From contig CALALQ010000312.1 in assembly GCA_937925595.1 (NCBI GenBank), positions 1 to 23,905 of the forward strand: a stretch of DNA of 23,905 nucleotides, read 5' to 3'. Below are positions 15,303-23,402 of the stretch, piece after piece. Each line of letters begins with the position of its first letter. The stretch's first letter is position 1. This DNA is from an uncultured Demequina sp. Lineage in GTDB: Bacteria; Actinomycetota; Actinomycetes; Actinomycetales; Demequinaceae. The notes under the pieces were generated by a model. It ran no database searches. It saw only the letters and a list, made by a program, of their open reading frames with translations, and had not been told where the DNA came from. The position numbers were made by a program, and so were the translations under genes.

Positions 15303-16892
15303 ATGAGCATCCGGCCGTTCAAGACGTGGTCGTATCCCGGCGCCCTGCTTGATGCGCTGGTGGACACGCGCCGTGCTGTGGCTGACGTGACCCTGCCCAT
15401 CCCTCTCGAGAACTCGGACGAGGCGAATGGGCTGATCACCCAGATCCTCGACCAGCTCGACCATCACCTCATCCCGCGAGTGAGCGAAGAGGCATCGCCG
15501 GCGATCGTCGTGGTTGCCGGTTCCACGGGCGCCGGCAAGTCCACCGTGGTGAACGCCCTGCTGGGGGAGGAGCTGACTCCTGCCGGCGTGCTGCGACCCA
15601 CGACGCGCATCCCGCACCTGTTCCACCACCCGCTCGACACCCAGGTGCTGACCGCGGTCGAGAAGAAGGCAAAGGTGACCTCGACGGAGGCCGTGCCCAG
15701 GGGCCTCGCGATCGTCGACTCCCCGGACCTCGACTCGGTGCTCGGCGAGAACCGCGAGATCGCTCGCGAGCTGCTTGACGCCGCGGACCTGTGGATCTTC
15801 GTCACCACCGCCGCCCGCTACGGCGACGCTGTGCCATGGGAGGCGCTGCGAGCCGGCGCAGAGCGCGGCGCCTCGATTGCGATCGTCCTCAACCGCGTCA
15901 CGATGGATGTCGCCGCGCAGGTGCGCAGCGACCTGGTGAGCCGCCTCAGTGCCGAGGGTCTTGAAATGCTGCCGCTGTTCGTCATCCCCGAGGGCAGCCC
16001 TGCGGAGGGTCCCGTCCCGTCCGACGTTGTGGCCGGGTTGGGGCGCTGGCTCGACTCGGTCGCGGCGGCCTCGGCAGCGACGATTGTGGAGCGGACGCTC
16101 CACGGCTCCGCTGAGGCGCTCAAGGAGTGGCTCGAGCGGCTTGCCGAGCACATGGATGACCAGGCATCTGTCGCGAAGGAGGTGCGGGCCGTGGTGCGCC
16201 GCCGTGCGGCGCAGGCCGAGGCCGAGGGCGGGGACACGTGGTGGGAAGGCGTCGGCACGGGAGCTCTCGAGACCCGCTGGCGTCAGGCCACGAGCGAAGG
16301 CGGCGCGCTGTTCAAGCTGCGCAACTCGCTGTGGACCAAGCGGCGCGTCGCTCGCGAGGCGCGAGATGCCGCCCTTGGCGCCATCGAGGCCGACGTCATC
16401 GCTGCCGTGGAGTCCACGCTGACCTACGCGGCCTCGCTTGCCGCCGACGCGATGGTCGAGGAGTTGGCCGTAGGGGGAGAGGGACCCGGAACGTGGCTTG
16501 CCGCGCAGCGAGACCCTCGCGATGCACGCGAGTACAGGGAGCGCACGGCTGCCGATGCCACGCGTGCGTGGCTCGGCCGCTGCGACGAGATCGCGATGTC
16601 GCTCCCCGGGGCATCGAGTGCGATCGAGGTGGTGGGCGAGACCGGCCTGCGCGCGACGTTCGCGTCCGCAGCGCTCGGCGTGGGTGACGCGCGCGAGGCG
16701 CTCGCCCAGCTGGTGCACCACGACGTGCCCGAATCTCTTGCCGCTGCTCGCGAAGAGCTCAACGCCGCCCGCCGTTACGCGATCAACCGCGAGGCGCTCG
16801 CGATGCTCGCCCCCACGGATGCCGCCTCCCTGCTGCCTGACGCCTCCGCGAAGGTGAGACTGCGCAGGGCGGAGCTCAGGGGGCTGCTGTGA
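15303..16892 (+). CDS. Dynamin-like GTPase, first of a tandem pair
   Basis: This is a 529-residue cytoplasmic GTPase with a long helical C-terminus. The G1 P-loop is GSTGAGKST (73-81) and the G2 threonines lie in RPTT (98-101). The G3 region is DSPDLDS (139-145), where the usual DxxG glycine is replaced by Asp. G4 is an atypical LNRV (196-199). The remaining 300 or so residues are Ala/Glu/Arg-rich helices, as in bacterial dynamin-like proteins that bind and remodel membranes. No convincing membrane-spanning helix is seen. In Streptomyces a tandem dynamin pair (DynA/DynB) stabilises division rings at sporulation septa; a role at the membrane here is inferred from that. The stop overlaps the next GTPase gene by four bases. 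Confidence 0.85.
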   Translation: MSIRPFKTWSYPGALLDALVDTRRAVADVTLPIPLENSDEANGLITQILDQLDHHLIPRVSEEASPAIVVVAGSTGAGKSTVVNALLGEELTPAGVLRPTTRIPHLFHHPLDTQVLTAVEKKAKVTSTEAVPRGLAIVDSPDLDSVLGENREIARELLDAADLWIFVTTAARYGDAVPWEALRAGAERGASIAIVLNRVTMDVAAQVRSDLVSRLSAEGLEMLPLFVIPEGSPAEGPVPSDVVAGLGRWLDSVAAASAATIVERTLHGSAEALKEWLERLAEHMDDQASVAKEVRAVVRRRAAQAEAEGGDTWWEGVGTGALETRWRQATSEGGALFKLRNSLWTKRRVAREARDAALGAIEADVIAAVESTLTYAASLAADAMVEELAVGGEGPGTWLAAQRDPRDAREYRERTAADATRAWLGRCDEIAMSLPGASSAIEVVGETGLRATFASAALGVGDAREALAQLVHHDVPESLAAAREELNAARRYAINREALAMLAPTDAASLLPDASAKVRLRRAELRGLL

Positions 16893-18202
16893 CGATCTCC
16901 TTCGCGGAGTTGGGGCCCCGCGACGAGACCACACCACTGCGTGCGCGGGTTGCTCGGCTGCGCTCGTCGATGGACTGGGCGTCGGAGGCCATCGAGCCCT
17001 CAGTTCGTGCCGACGTGATGGCCACGATCGAGCGCTGCGAGCACCGGCTGAGCCTGGGCGTGGATCACACCATCGTGGCGCTCGCGGGAGGCACCGGCTC
17101 TGGCAAATCGAGCCTGTTCAACGCGCTCACCGGAACGCGCTTCGCGGTGTCCGGCGTCGCCCGCCCCACCACCTCCGAAGTGTCCTCGGCAACGTGGGGT
17201 GATGAAGCGTCGGCCCTGCTGGATTGGCTGGGCGTGGATCCCTCGCGTCGCCTGCATCAGGAGGCCGCAGGTGGACTCGACGGAGTGGTGCTGCTCGACC
17301 TTCCCGACCACGACAGCGTCAACTCGGCGAACCGCGCGATCGTGGACCGCGTGGTGCCCATGGCGGACCTGCTCGTGTGGGTGATGGACCCGCAGAAGTA
17401 CGCGGACAACGCGGTGCACGAGGCGTATCTGAGCGTGGCCTCCGATCATGGCCAGCCGTCGCTCGTGGTGCTCAACCACGTGGATCGCCTGGCGACGAAT
17501 GAGGCGTGGGAAGTGGTTCGCGATCTGCAGCGCCTGCTCGCCGAGGACGGCCTCACGCAGGTGCCGGTGATGCCCGTGAGCGCGCGCACGGGCCAGGGCG
17601 TCGACATCCTCCTCGCCGAGATCGCTGGGGCGGCTCAGTCGCGATCGCTTGCCGCGGATGCCGTGCGCGCGGACCTGGTCGCGGCCGGCCGCTCGCTGTC
17701 GCGGGCCCTCGCTCGCGACGCTGACCCCACCCTGCCTGACATCGAGGAGCTCGTGGACGCGCTGTCGGCGGCCGCAGGTGTCGATGCCCTCGCCGATGCT
17801 TCTGCGGCTGTCGCGGCTGGCCGCACCAAGACCGTCCCGCCGATAGCTGGGCTGCGCACCGAGGCGGTGGAGCGAGAGCGTCTCGACTGGATCGACGCCG
17901 CGACGCACGGGCTGCCGGTGCCGTGGCACACGGTCGTGTCCGAGGCCGTGGCGCCCGCCCAGCTGCTTGCGGACGAGATCAACGCCGCTCTGCACGCGGT
18001 GGTGTGGCCGGAGGTTCCCAAGGCGAGTGGCTTCAAGGGTGCGCTCACCAAGGTGGCGAGGGCTGCGAATGCGGCGAAGACCGTGCGCACCATTGGCCGT
18101 TCGGTGGTGCGATCGATCGTGGTTCCCCTGGTCGCGGAGCCCACGTCGCTCATCCACCAGGCGTATCGCAATCTCGACGAGCTCACCGAGCTCGAGGCGT
18201 AG
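16889..18202 (+). CDS. Dynamin/YfjP-like GTPase, second of the pair
   Basis: This is a 437-residue GTPase coupled to the previous gene by a GTGA overlap. Motifs are G1 GGTGSGKSS (67-75), G2 RPTT (92-95), G3 DLPDHDS (137-143), G4 NHVD (196-199) and G5 VSARTGQG. The G3 again has Asp where most GTPases have Gly, matching its partner. The C-terminal 200 residues are mostly helical with a basic, hydrophobic stretch near 385-425 (RTIGRSVVRSIVVPLV) that could insert shallowly in a membrane. YfjP-type GTPases are poorly characterised. The constant adjacency of two different GTPases implies a heteromeric machine, with this member having the more normal nucleotide pocket. Confidence 0.85.
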   Translation: MTISFAELGPRDETTPLRARVARLRSSMDWASEAIEPSVRADVMATIERCEHRLSLGVDHTIVALAGGTGSGKSSLFNALTGTRFAVSGVARPTTSEVSSATWGDEASALLDWLGVDPSRRLHQEAAGGLDGVVLLDLPDHDSVNSANRAIVDRVVPMADLLVWVMDPQKYADNAVHEAYLSVASDHGQPSLVVLNHVDRLATNEAWEVVRDLQRLLAEDGLTQVPVMPVSARTGQGVDILLAEIAGAAQSRSLAADAVRADLVAAGRSLSRALARDADPTLPDIEELVDALSAAAGVDALADASAAVAAGRTKTVPPIAGLRTEAVERERLDWIDAATHGLPVPWHTVVSEAVAPAQLLADEINAALHAVVWPEVPKASGFKGALTKVARAANAAKTVRTIGRSVVRSIVVPLVAEPTSLIHQAYRNLDELTELEA

Positions 18203-18212
18203 CCCTCGACTG

Positions 18213-18278
18213 CCGTCCACAGGAACCATCCGGCCCGACGCTGTCCACAGTTGGGCTGCCAGGCCCGCCACAGCGTCG
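18213..18278 (+). promoter_or_regulatory. Repeat-rich leader before ssb
   Basis: The 135-bp gap before ssb contains CCGTCCACA (18213-18221) and CTGTCCACA (18241-18249), two directly repeated relatives of the actinobacterial DnaA box TTGTCCACA, 28 bp apart. A perfect 9-bp inverted repeat CGACGCTGT (18236-18244) / ACAGCGTCG (18270-18278) encloses a smaller GGGC/GCCC hairpin. The block may bind DnaA or fold in the 5' leader. Confidence 0.4.
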
Positions 18279-18337
18279 TCCCGGCTTGTCACTCTTGGCT
18301 CGAGCCGCACCGTGCGGCGCGCGTCGAGGAGGGCGCC

Positions 18338-18865
18338 ATGAATGACCTGACAATCACCGTCCAGGGGTGGGTCGCCACCCCGCCACAGCTCCACTTGAGC
18401 AAGACCAACTCCGACTTCCTGACCTTCCGCCTCGCGACCACGTCGCGCTACTACGACCGCAGCGCGAACACGTGGAAGGACCGCACTACGCAGTGGTTCA
18501 CCGTTCGCGTCTTCCGTGCGGCGGCGGTGCTCATGCAGCGATCGCTCGACAAGGGCCAGCCGGTGGTCGTGGTGGGCTACCTGCGCTCCAACGAGTGGGA
18601 GTCGAACAACGGAACCAAGACGGACCTCGTGATCGACGCGCAGACCATTGGCCACGACCTCACTCGCGGCATCGCCGACTTCCATCGCGCGACGGTGGAC
18701 GCCGAAACCCAGAAGGTCAAGGACCTCAACCCGCCGCCGGCGCAGGACGACGCGGAGGCCGAGGAGGCGGAGGCGGTGGATGTCAGCAGTCTGCCCGAGG
18801 CCGCGGACGACGACGAGGTCGAGGCGGAGCAGGACGACAAGGAGCTCGCCGCGGCCCCGTTCTGA
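18338..18865 (+). CDS. ssb: Single-stranded DNA-binding protein
   Basis: The 175-residue protein carries an OB fold over residues 1-110: MNDLTITVQGWVATPPQL, FLTFRLATTSRYYDR, the DNA-contacting W53 region TQWFTVRVF, and KGQPVVVVGYLRSNEWE. The tail is long, acidic and disordered and ends in AAAPF. It retains the terminal Pro-Phe of the usual DDDIPF interaction tip but not its Asp residues. This divergence suggests an accessory SSB, not the main replication SSB normally found in the rpsF-ssb-rpsR cluster. The ATG at 18338 is chosen for GAGGAGG upstream. It lies directly after the two GTPase genes, and a strong hairpin follows. Confidence 0.9.
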   Translation: MNDLTITVQGWVATPPQLHLSKTNSDFLTFRLATTSRYYDRSANTWKDRTTQWFTVRVFRAAAVLMQRSLDKGQPVVVVGYLRSNEWESNNGTKTDLVIDAQTIGHDLTRGIADFHRATVDAETQKVKDLNPPPAQDDAEAEEAEAVDVSSLPEAADDDEVEAEQDDKELAAAPF

Positions 18866-18873
18866 CTCGCATG

Positions 18874-18900
18874 CGGGCCCCGGGAAGCGCCCGGGGCCCG
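18874..18900 (+). terminator. Hairpin terminator after ssb
   Basis: A perfect 11-bp stem (CGGGCCCCGGG with CCCGGGGCCCG) encloses the loop AAGCG, eight bases after the ssb stop. It lacks a U tract but resembles the other high-GC terminators in this window. Confidence 0.8.
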
Positions 18901-18957
18901 TAGCCACTCGCGAACCGCGTAGGCTAGGCGCGGCAGAATTTCGTGACAGGAGTGGCA

Positions 18958-20640
18958 GTGGCCGAGTTCATCTACACCATGTACAAGGCGCGTAAGGCGC
19001 ACGGCGACAAGGTCATCCTCGACGACGTGACGATGTCGTTCTACCCGGGTGCGAAGATCGGTGTGGTTGGTCCTAACGGCGCTGGTAAGTCGACGATCCT
19101 CAAGATCATGGCTGGACTCGAGCAGCCGTCCAACGGTGAGGCGCGACTGAGCCCCGGATACACCGTTGGCATCCTGCTCCAGGAGCCGCCTCTCAACGAG
19201 GACAAGGACGTCATCGGCAATGTGCGCGAGGGTGTAGCGGAGATCTACGGCAAGCTCGAGCGGTTCAACCAGATCTCCGAGGAGATGGCGAATCCCGACG
19301 CCGACTACGACAGCCTGCTTGCGGAGATGGGAAAGCTTCAGGACGAGCTCGACCACGCCGACGCGTGGGACCTCGACTCCCAGCTGGAGCAGGCGATGGA
19401 CGCGCTGCGCTGCCCGCCGCCGGACGCCGACGTCAAGGTGCTCTCCGGTGGTGAGCGTCGCCGCGTTGCCCTGTGCAAGCTGCTCCTCGAGAAGCCCGAC
19501 CTGCTGCTCCTCGACGAGCCCACCAACCACCTGGACGCCGAGTCCGTGCTGTGGCTCGAGCAGCACCTCGCCAAATACCCCGGCGCCGTGCTCGCCGTGA
19601 CCCACGATCGTTACTTCCTCGACCACGTCGCCGAATGGATCTGTGAGGTTGACCGCGGTCGCCTGTACCCCTACGAGGGCAACTACTCGACGTACCTCGA
19701 GACCAAGGCGGCCCGCCTCGAAGTGCAGGGCAAGAAGGACCAGAAGCGCCAGAAGCGCCTCAAGGAGGAGCTCGACTGGGTGCGCCAGAACCCCAAGGGG
19801 CGCCAGGCGAAGTCCAAGGCCCGCCTGTCTCGCTACGAGGAGATGGCCGCAGAGGCGGAGAAGACCAGGAAGCTCGACTTCGAGGAGATCCAGATCCCGC
19901 CGGGTCCGCGACTGGGCAATGTGGTGATCGAGGCCAAGAATCTCAAGAAGGGCTTCGGCGACCGCACTCTCATCGACGGGCTGTCGTTCTCGTTGCCGCG
20001 CAACGGCATCGTCGGCGTCATCGGCCCCAACGGCGTCGGCAAGACCACGCTGTTCAAGACGATCGTGGGCCTTGAGCCGCTCGATGGCGGCGAGCTCAAG
20101 GTGGGCGAGACCGTGAAGCTGTCCTACGTGGACCAGAGTCGCGGCGGCATTGACCCCAACCAGACCCTGTGGGAGGTCGTGAGCGACGGCCTCGACTTCA
20201 TCAAGGTCGGCGCGGTGGAAATGCCCTCGCGCGCATACGTGAGCGCGTTCGGCTTTAAGGGACCCGACCAGCAGAAGCCGGCGGGCGTGCTCTCCGGTGG
20301 TGAGCGCAACCGCCTCAACCTTGCGCTGACGCTCAAGGAGGGCGGCAACGTGCTGCTCCTCGATGAGCCCACCAACGACCTCGATGTCGAGACGCTTGGC
20401 TCTCTCGAGAACGCGCTGCTGGAGTTCCCCGGCTGCGCCGTGGTCGTCTCGCACGACCGCTGGTTCCTTGACCGCGTCGCGACGCACATCCTCGCCTGGG
20501 AAGGCACCGATGAAAACCCTGCGAACTGGTTCTGGTTCGAGGGCAACTTCGCGTCCTACGAGGAAAACAAGGTGGAGCGCCTGGGTCCCGACGCCGCGCG
20601 TCCGCACCGCGTCACGTACCGCAAACTCACGAGGAACTAG
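18958..20640 (+). CDS. ettA: Energy-dependent translational throttle protein EttA (ABC-F)
   Basis: EttA is a soluble ABC-F ATPase that binds the ribosomal E site and gates the first peptide bonds according to ATP/ADP level. The 560-residue protein begins MAEFIYTMYKARKAHGDKVI, the hallmark of the family. First domain: GPNGAGKST (38-46), the L1-contacting arm at about 95-140, LSGGE (162-166), LLLLDEPTNHLD. The charged linker (PtIM) spans about 240-315 with QKRQKRLKEE and GRQAKSKARL. Second domain: GPNGVGKTT (356-364), LSGGE (445-449), LLLDEPTNDLD. The C-terminal FASYEENK and HRVTYRKL are also typical. Start GTG at 18958 follows AGGAG by five bases; a start five codons earlier is possible but lies on the ribosome site. 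Only two bases separate its stop from the next start. Confidence 0.97.
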   Translation: MAEFIYTMYKARKAHGDKVILDDVTMSFYPGAKIGVVGPNGAGKSTILKIMAGLEQPSNGEARLSPGYTVGILLQEPPLNEDKDVIGNVREGVAEIYGKLERFNQISEEMANPDADYDSLLAEMGKLQDELDHADAWDLDSQLEQAMDALRCPPPDADVKVLSGGERRRVALCKLLLEKPDLLLLDEPTNHLDAESVLWLEQHLAKYPGAVLAVTHDRYFLDHVAEWICEVDRGRLYPYEGNYSTYLETKAARLEVQGKKDQKRQKRLKEELDWVRQNPKGRQAKSKARLSRYEEMAAEAEKTRKLDFEEIQIPPGPRLGNVVIEAKNLKKGFGDRTLIDGLSFSLPRNGIVGVIGPNGVGKTTLFKTIVGLEPLDGGELKVGETVKLSYVDQSRGGIDPNQTLWEVVSDGLDFIKVGAVEMPSRAYVSAFGFKGPDQQKPAGVLSGGERNRLNLALTLKEGGNVLLLDEPTNDLDVETLGSLENALLEFPGCAVVVSHDRWFLDRVATHILAWEGTDENPANWFWFEGNFASYEENKVERLGPDAARPHRVTYRKLTRN

Positions 20641-20642
20641 CC

Positions 20643-20957
20643 ATGGCGCTGGGGGATGTGGCGACACCGTCGCCGGAGCCGTCCTATTCGAACGACCCGT
20701 TCGCGCCGGACGTCACGATCTGGCCGGAGGCGCCGGGCTGGCTGTTTCCCGCCGTCATGGTGGGAGTCGTCATCGTCGTCACCGTGGTCGTGGTGCTGCT
20801 CGTGATGTGGCGCAGGGCCGTCGTGTTCGAGAAGCAGCAGCGCGCCGCGCAGGGCCCAACGGAGTGGGTTGACCTGTCGAAGCTCGATAAGAGGGGCAAC
20901 TGGGAAGACCAGACGCCCGAGTTCGACGGCAACGGCGACGGCCCTCGCAAGGACTAG
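20643..20957 (+). CDS. Small single-pass membrane protein, hypothetical
   Basis: The protein has 104 residues. A polar, Pro-rich N-terminal segment of about 33 residues precedes one strong membrane helix (about 34-57, FPAVMVGVVIVVTVVVVLLV, ending MWRR). A charged cytoplasmic tail with EWVDLSKLDKRGNWEDQTPEF follows. There is no signal cleavage site, so it is likely a type I or II anchored protein with most soluble mass inside. I recognise no family. The start is two bases after ettA, with GAGGAA inside the ettA end as ribosome site, so the two are cotranscribed. It converges with tesB, with eight bases between the stops and no clear terminator. Confidence 0.8.
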   Translation: MALGDVATPSPEPSYSNDPFAPDVTIWPEAPGWLFPAVMVGVVIVVTVVVVLLVMWRRAVVFEKQQRAAQGPTEWVDLSKLDKRGNWEDQTPEFDGNGDGPRKD

Positions 20958-20965
20958 CCGAGCGC

Positions 20966-21847
20966 TCAGTCCGAAAGCCGAAGCATGCCCTCCTGGGCGG
21001 CCGACGCCACGAGGCGCCCATCCTCGGAGAAGATCCACGTGCCCGTGAGGCCGCGGCCGCCTTGCGCGGTGGGTGCGTCCTGCACGAACAGCAGCCACTC
21101 GTCAGCGCGCACTGGACGGTGCCACCACATCGCATGATCGAGGCTCGCGAACGCCATGTTGCGGTTGGCCCACGAGGCGCCGTGGCGGCGCAGCAGCGGC
21201 TCAAGCATCACCTGGTCGGAGCCGAACACGAGCAACGCGCGGTGCATCAGCTGGCTGCTGGTGTCGAGGGGAGTGCGCACTCGCATCCAGGTGCTCTGGT
21301 ACGGCCGGCGCAGCTCGTCGGGACCCAGATACAGCGAGCCCTCAACGTGACGGAGCTCGAAGGGGCCGCTCTGCAGCCAGAAATCGGCGTGGGGCAGATG
21401 GCTGACGCTGTCGAGCACCTCGACGTCGCTCTGCACCTGTAACGGCGGCGGCACCTCAGGCATCGTCACCTGGTGCTCCGCGCCCTCCTGGTCCTCCTGG
21501 AACGAGGCGATCATCGACAGAATCGGCCTGTCGCCCTGGAAGGCGTGTGCGCGGCGGGCAGAGAACGACTTGCCGTCGCGCAGGATCTCCACCTCAAAGC
21601 GGATCGGCTTTGACGCGTCGCCTGGGCGCAGGAAGTAGCCGTGCAGGGAGTGCACTTGGCGCGACTCGGCGACGGTGCGCCCCGTGGCGATGAGCGCCTG
21701 CGCAAGCACCTGGCCGCCGAACACGCGTCCGCCGGGAAGGGGCAGCGAGTCGCCCTCGAAGGTCGTGTCTCCCAGGTGGCGCAGGTCGAGTGCGGACATT
21801 CCCGTGGCGACGGCGGCGTCTGCCCACTGGTCGTTGACTGGTTCCAT
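20966..21847 (-). CDS. tesB: Acyl-CoA thioesterase II
   Basis: The 293-residue double hot-dog enzyme hydrolyses fatty acyl-CoA to free acid and CoA in the cytosol. The sequence shows the N-terminal GGRVFGGQVLAQALIATGRTV and VHSLHGYFLRPGD, then the second domain NMAFASLDHAMWWHRPVRADEWLL and the end SEDGRLVASAAQEGMLR. The E. coli triad D204-T228-Q278 corresponds in spacing to D211, S235 and Q285, so the Thr is replaced by Ser, a conservative change. The ATG at 21847 is chosen because it overlaps the globin stop (TGATG) and the family starts there; the open frame continues 43 residues upstream inside the globin gene. It contains one rare TTA leucine codon at residue 136. It is the last gene of the mscS-glbO-tesB operon. 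Confidence 0.95.
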   Translation of the reverse strand: MEPVNDQWADAAVATGMSALDLRHLGDTTFEGDSLPLPGGRVFGGQVLAQALIATGRTVAESRQVHSLHGYFLRPGDASKPIRFEVEILRDGKSFSARRAHAFQGDRPILSMIASFQEDQEGAEHQVTMPEVPPPLQVQSDVEVLDSVSHLPHADFWLQSGPFELRHVEGSLYLGPDELRRPYQSTWMRVRTPLDTSSQLMHRALLVFGSDQVMLEPLLRRHGASWANRNMAFASLDHAMWWHRPVRADEWLLFVQDAPTAQGGRGLTGTWIFSEDGRLVASAAQEGMLRLSD

Positions 21848-22281
21848 CAGTGCTCCGATTCCTCGAAGGTGTTCACCATCGAGTATGCGGCTCGCTCGAG
21901 GTAATCCATCAGTGTTACGGCGTGAAGGGGCGCGAGGTTGCGCTTCGCGACCGCATGCCGCATGTGCTCGATCCACCGGTCGCGAGCCTCGGGATTGATG
22001 CGGTAGGGGTGGTGTCGCATGCGCAGTCGCGGGTGTCCGCGCGTCTCCGAGTACGTCGTGGGGCCGCCCCAGTACTGCTCGAGGAAGAGCGTGAGTCGCT
22101 CAATCGCTCCCTCGAAGTCATGCTCTGGGTACATGGGCCGCAGCACAGAGTCCGAGCGAACCCCCTCATAGAAGTCGCGCACGATCGCCGCAAACGTTTC
22201 GTGCCCGCCAACGGCGTCATAGAAGCTCTCGTTCTCGGCGTGAGTCGGCCCCTGCCCGACGCTCATTCCAGGAGTGCTCAA
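21847..22281 (-). CDS. glbO: Group II truncated haemoglobin
   Basis: This 144-residue haem protein is very close to mycobacterial GlbO. Shared motifs are [43 protein letters not shown] and [15 protein letters not shown]. Haem-pocket residues are identifiable: proximal H90 (F8), Y38 (B10), Y51 (CD1) and W103 (G8), the last two defining group II. Family members bind O2 with high affinity and are linked to peroxide or NO protection and to membrane respiration; which applies here is not shown. The ATG overlaps the mscS-like stop by four bases and its own stop overlaps tesB by one, so all three are coupled. A short N-terminal extension of 14 residues precedes the globin core. Confidence 0.95.
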   Translation of the reverse strand: MSTPGMSVGQGPTHAENESFYDAVGGHETFAAIVRDFYEGVRSDSVLRPMYPEHDFEGAIERLTLFLEQYWGGPTTYSETRGHPRLRMRHHPYRINPEARDRWIEHMRHAVAKRNLAPLHAVTLMDYLERAAYSMVNTFEESEH

Positions 22282-23330
22282 TCGTCACCACTTTCTGGGG
22301 GCAGGACCTCGCGGGGTCCGTCGCTGTCCGCGGGCGCGGCCGACGAGCGGACGCGCGCTTTCTTTGTCTTCGTATCCACCGTAGCCCCGGGAACGTGGAC
22401 GCCGATCGACGGGACTGACTCCGGTGCGCTCAATTCGATGTCTCGCTCCACCAGAATGCGACGCAATTCACGTCGCACTTCTCGCTGCACCATCCACTGG
22501 GAGGACGGGTTGACCTTCATCACGAGCCGCAGGGACACGGAGTTGTAGGCCATGGCCTCGATCCCCGGGATTTCGGGCTCGCTGAGGATTGCCTTCTCGA
22601 CCTCTGGGTTCTTGCGGGCGGCTGCGACGGCATCGAACATCGCCTTGCGGGCCACCTCGACGTCGGTGTCGAAGTGGAAGCGCACCTCGAGCAGCGCTCG
22701 CGACCAGGTGCGGGTCATGTTGCCCACCCGCACGATTTCGCCGTTGGGGACGTACCAGACGGTGCCGTCGAGAGAGCGCAGTCGCACGCAGCGAAGTCCC
22801 ACCTCCTCGACGGTTCCCACTGCTTCGCCGACGTCGATGATGTCGCCAACGCCGTACTGGTCCTCGACGAGCATGAACAGTCCGCTGATGAGGTCCTTGA
22901 CGAGTGACTGGGCGCCGAAGCCGATCGCCACGGACAGCACACCGGCACTCGCGAGCAGGGCGGCCACCGGGACGCCGAGCACCTGCAGCACGATGAACAG
23001 GATCGTGAGGGCCGCGACGACGGTTGCCGCAGAGGTCGCCACGGCGCGAATGGTGCGGGCGCGCTTGCGGCGCCGCTCGGTGCCGAGGCGCAGATCGGTC
23101 TCGTAGTCGGGCGGCGGTGGCGTCTTGCCGTACTTGGCGAGCTTTCGCGCCTTGCGAGCGCTCAGCTCGGCGCCCCGCTCCATGCCGCGGGTGGTCCAGT
23201 TGATGACAAGCTTGAGGATCAGCCAGGCGACGAACACGACGGCGATGCCGATCGCGATCGTCACCGTTCCTTCGCTGAGGCGATCCCAGACCTTCTCAAT
23301 TTCCGAATCCGAAGCTGAGGTGAGAATCAC
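22278..23330 (-). CDS. Small-conductance mechanosensitive channel (MscS family)
   Basis: This 350-residue channel protein opens under membrane tension to release solutes. TM1 lies at about 21-43; a basic cytoplasmic linker with a PPPP stretch follows, then TM2 at 97-118. The pore helix TM3 (about 121-150) has the Ala/Gly pattern [23 protein letters not shown] typical of MscS. The beta domain begins [17 protein letters not shown] and continues with [26 protein letters not shown], all canonical. The last 40 residues are charged and poorly conserved. The GTG at 23330 lies six bases after TAGGCT, so the message is probably leaderless. It heads the leftward operon with glbO and tesB. Confidence 0.95.
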   Translation of the reverse strand: MILTSASDSEIEKVWDRLSEGTVTIAIGIAVVFVAWLILKLVINWTTRGMERGAELSARKARKLAKYGKTPPPPDYETDLRLGTERRRKRARTIRAVATSAATVVAALTILFIVLQVLGVPVAALLASAGVLSVAIGFGAQSLVKDLISGLFMLVEDQYGVGDIIDVGEAVGTVEEVGLRCVRLRSLDGTVWYVPNGEIVRVGNMTRTWSRALLEVRFHFDTDVEVARKAMFDAVAAARKNPEVEKAILSEPEIPGIEAMAYNSVSLRLVMKVNPSSQWMVQREVRRELRRILVERDIELSAPESVPSIGVHVPGATVDTKTKKARVRSSAAPADSDGPREVLPPESGDD

Positions 23331-23336
23331 CTCCTC

Positions 23337-23342
23337 AGCCTA
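23337..23342 (-). promoter_or_regulatory. -10 box of the mscS-glbO-tesB operon, leaderless
   Basis: TAGGCT on the minus strand is followed by six bases and the GTG start. The intervening GAGGAG resembles a Shine-Dalgarno but touches the start codon, so it is too close to work as one for this GTG. Confidence 0.5.
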
Positions 23343-23393
23343 CCTACAGCGTCGGGCCGCGGCTGCGGGTGTCCAGGGTTCGCACCGCTCTGG

Positions 23394-23399
23394 CAGGAT
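23394..23399 (+). promoter_or_regulatory. -10 candidate before malQ
   Basis: CAGGAT lies six bases before the GTG at 23406, the second of two adjacent start codons. It follows the same spacing as the other leaderless genes here, but the box is weaker. Confidence 0.3.
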
Positions 23400-23402
23400 T
23401 GA

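Noticed and set aside
15267..16937. 556-codon minus-strand open frame opposite the first GTPase gene
   Set aside because: The plus strand has P-loop and helical domains with a ribosome site; the minus frame has none and reads across two genes.
17000..18907. 635-codon minus-strand open frame opposite the second GTPase gene and ssb
   Set aside because: It is Arg/His-rich shadow sequence produced by high GC content and has no family motifs. The plus strand encodes clear GTPase and SSB motifs over the same bases.
18577..20667. 696-codon minus-strand open frame opposite ettA
   Set aside because: It runs antisense through every conserved EttA motif and shows only Leu/Val/Arg-biased composition. 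The EttA reading is unambiguous.
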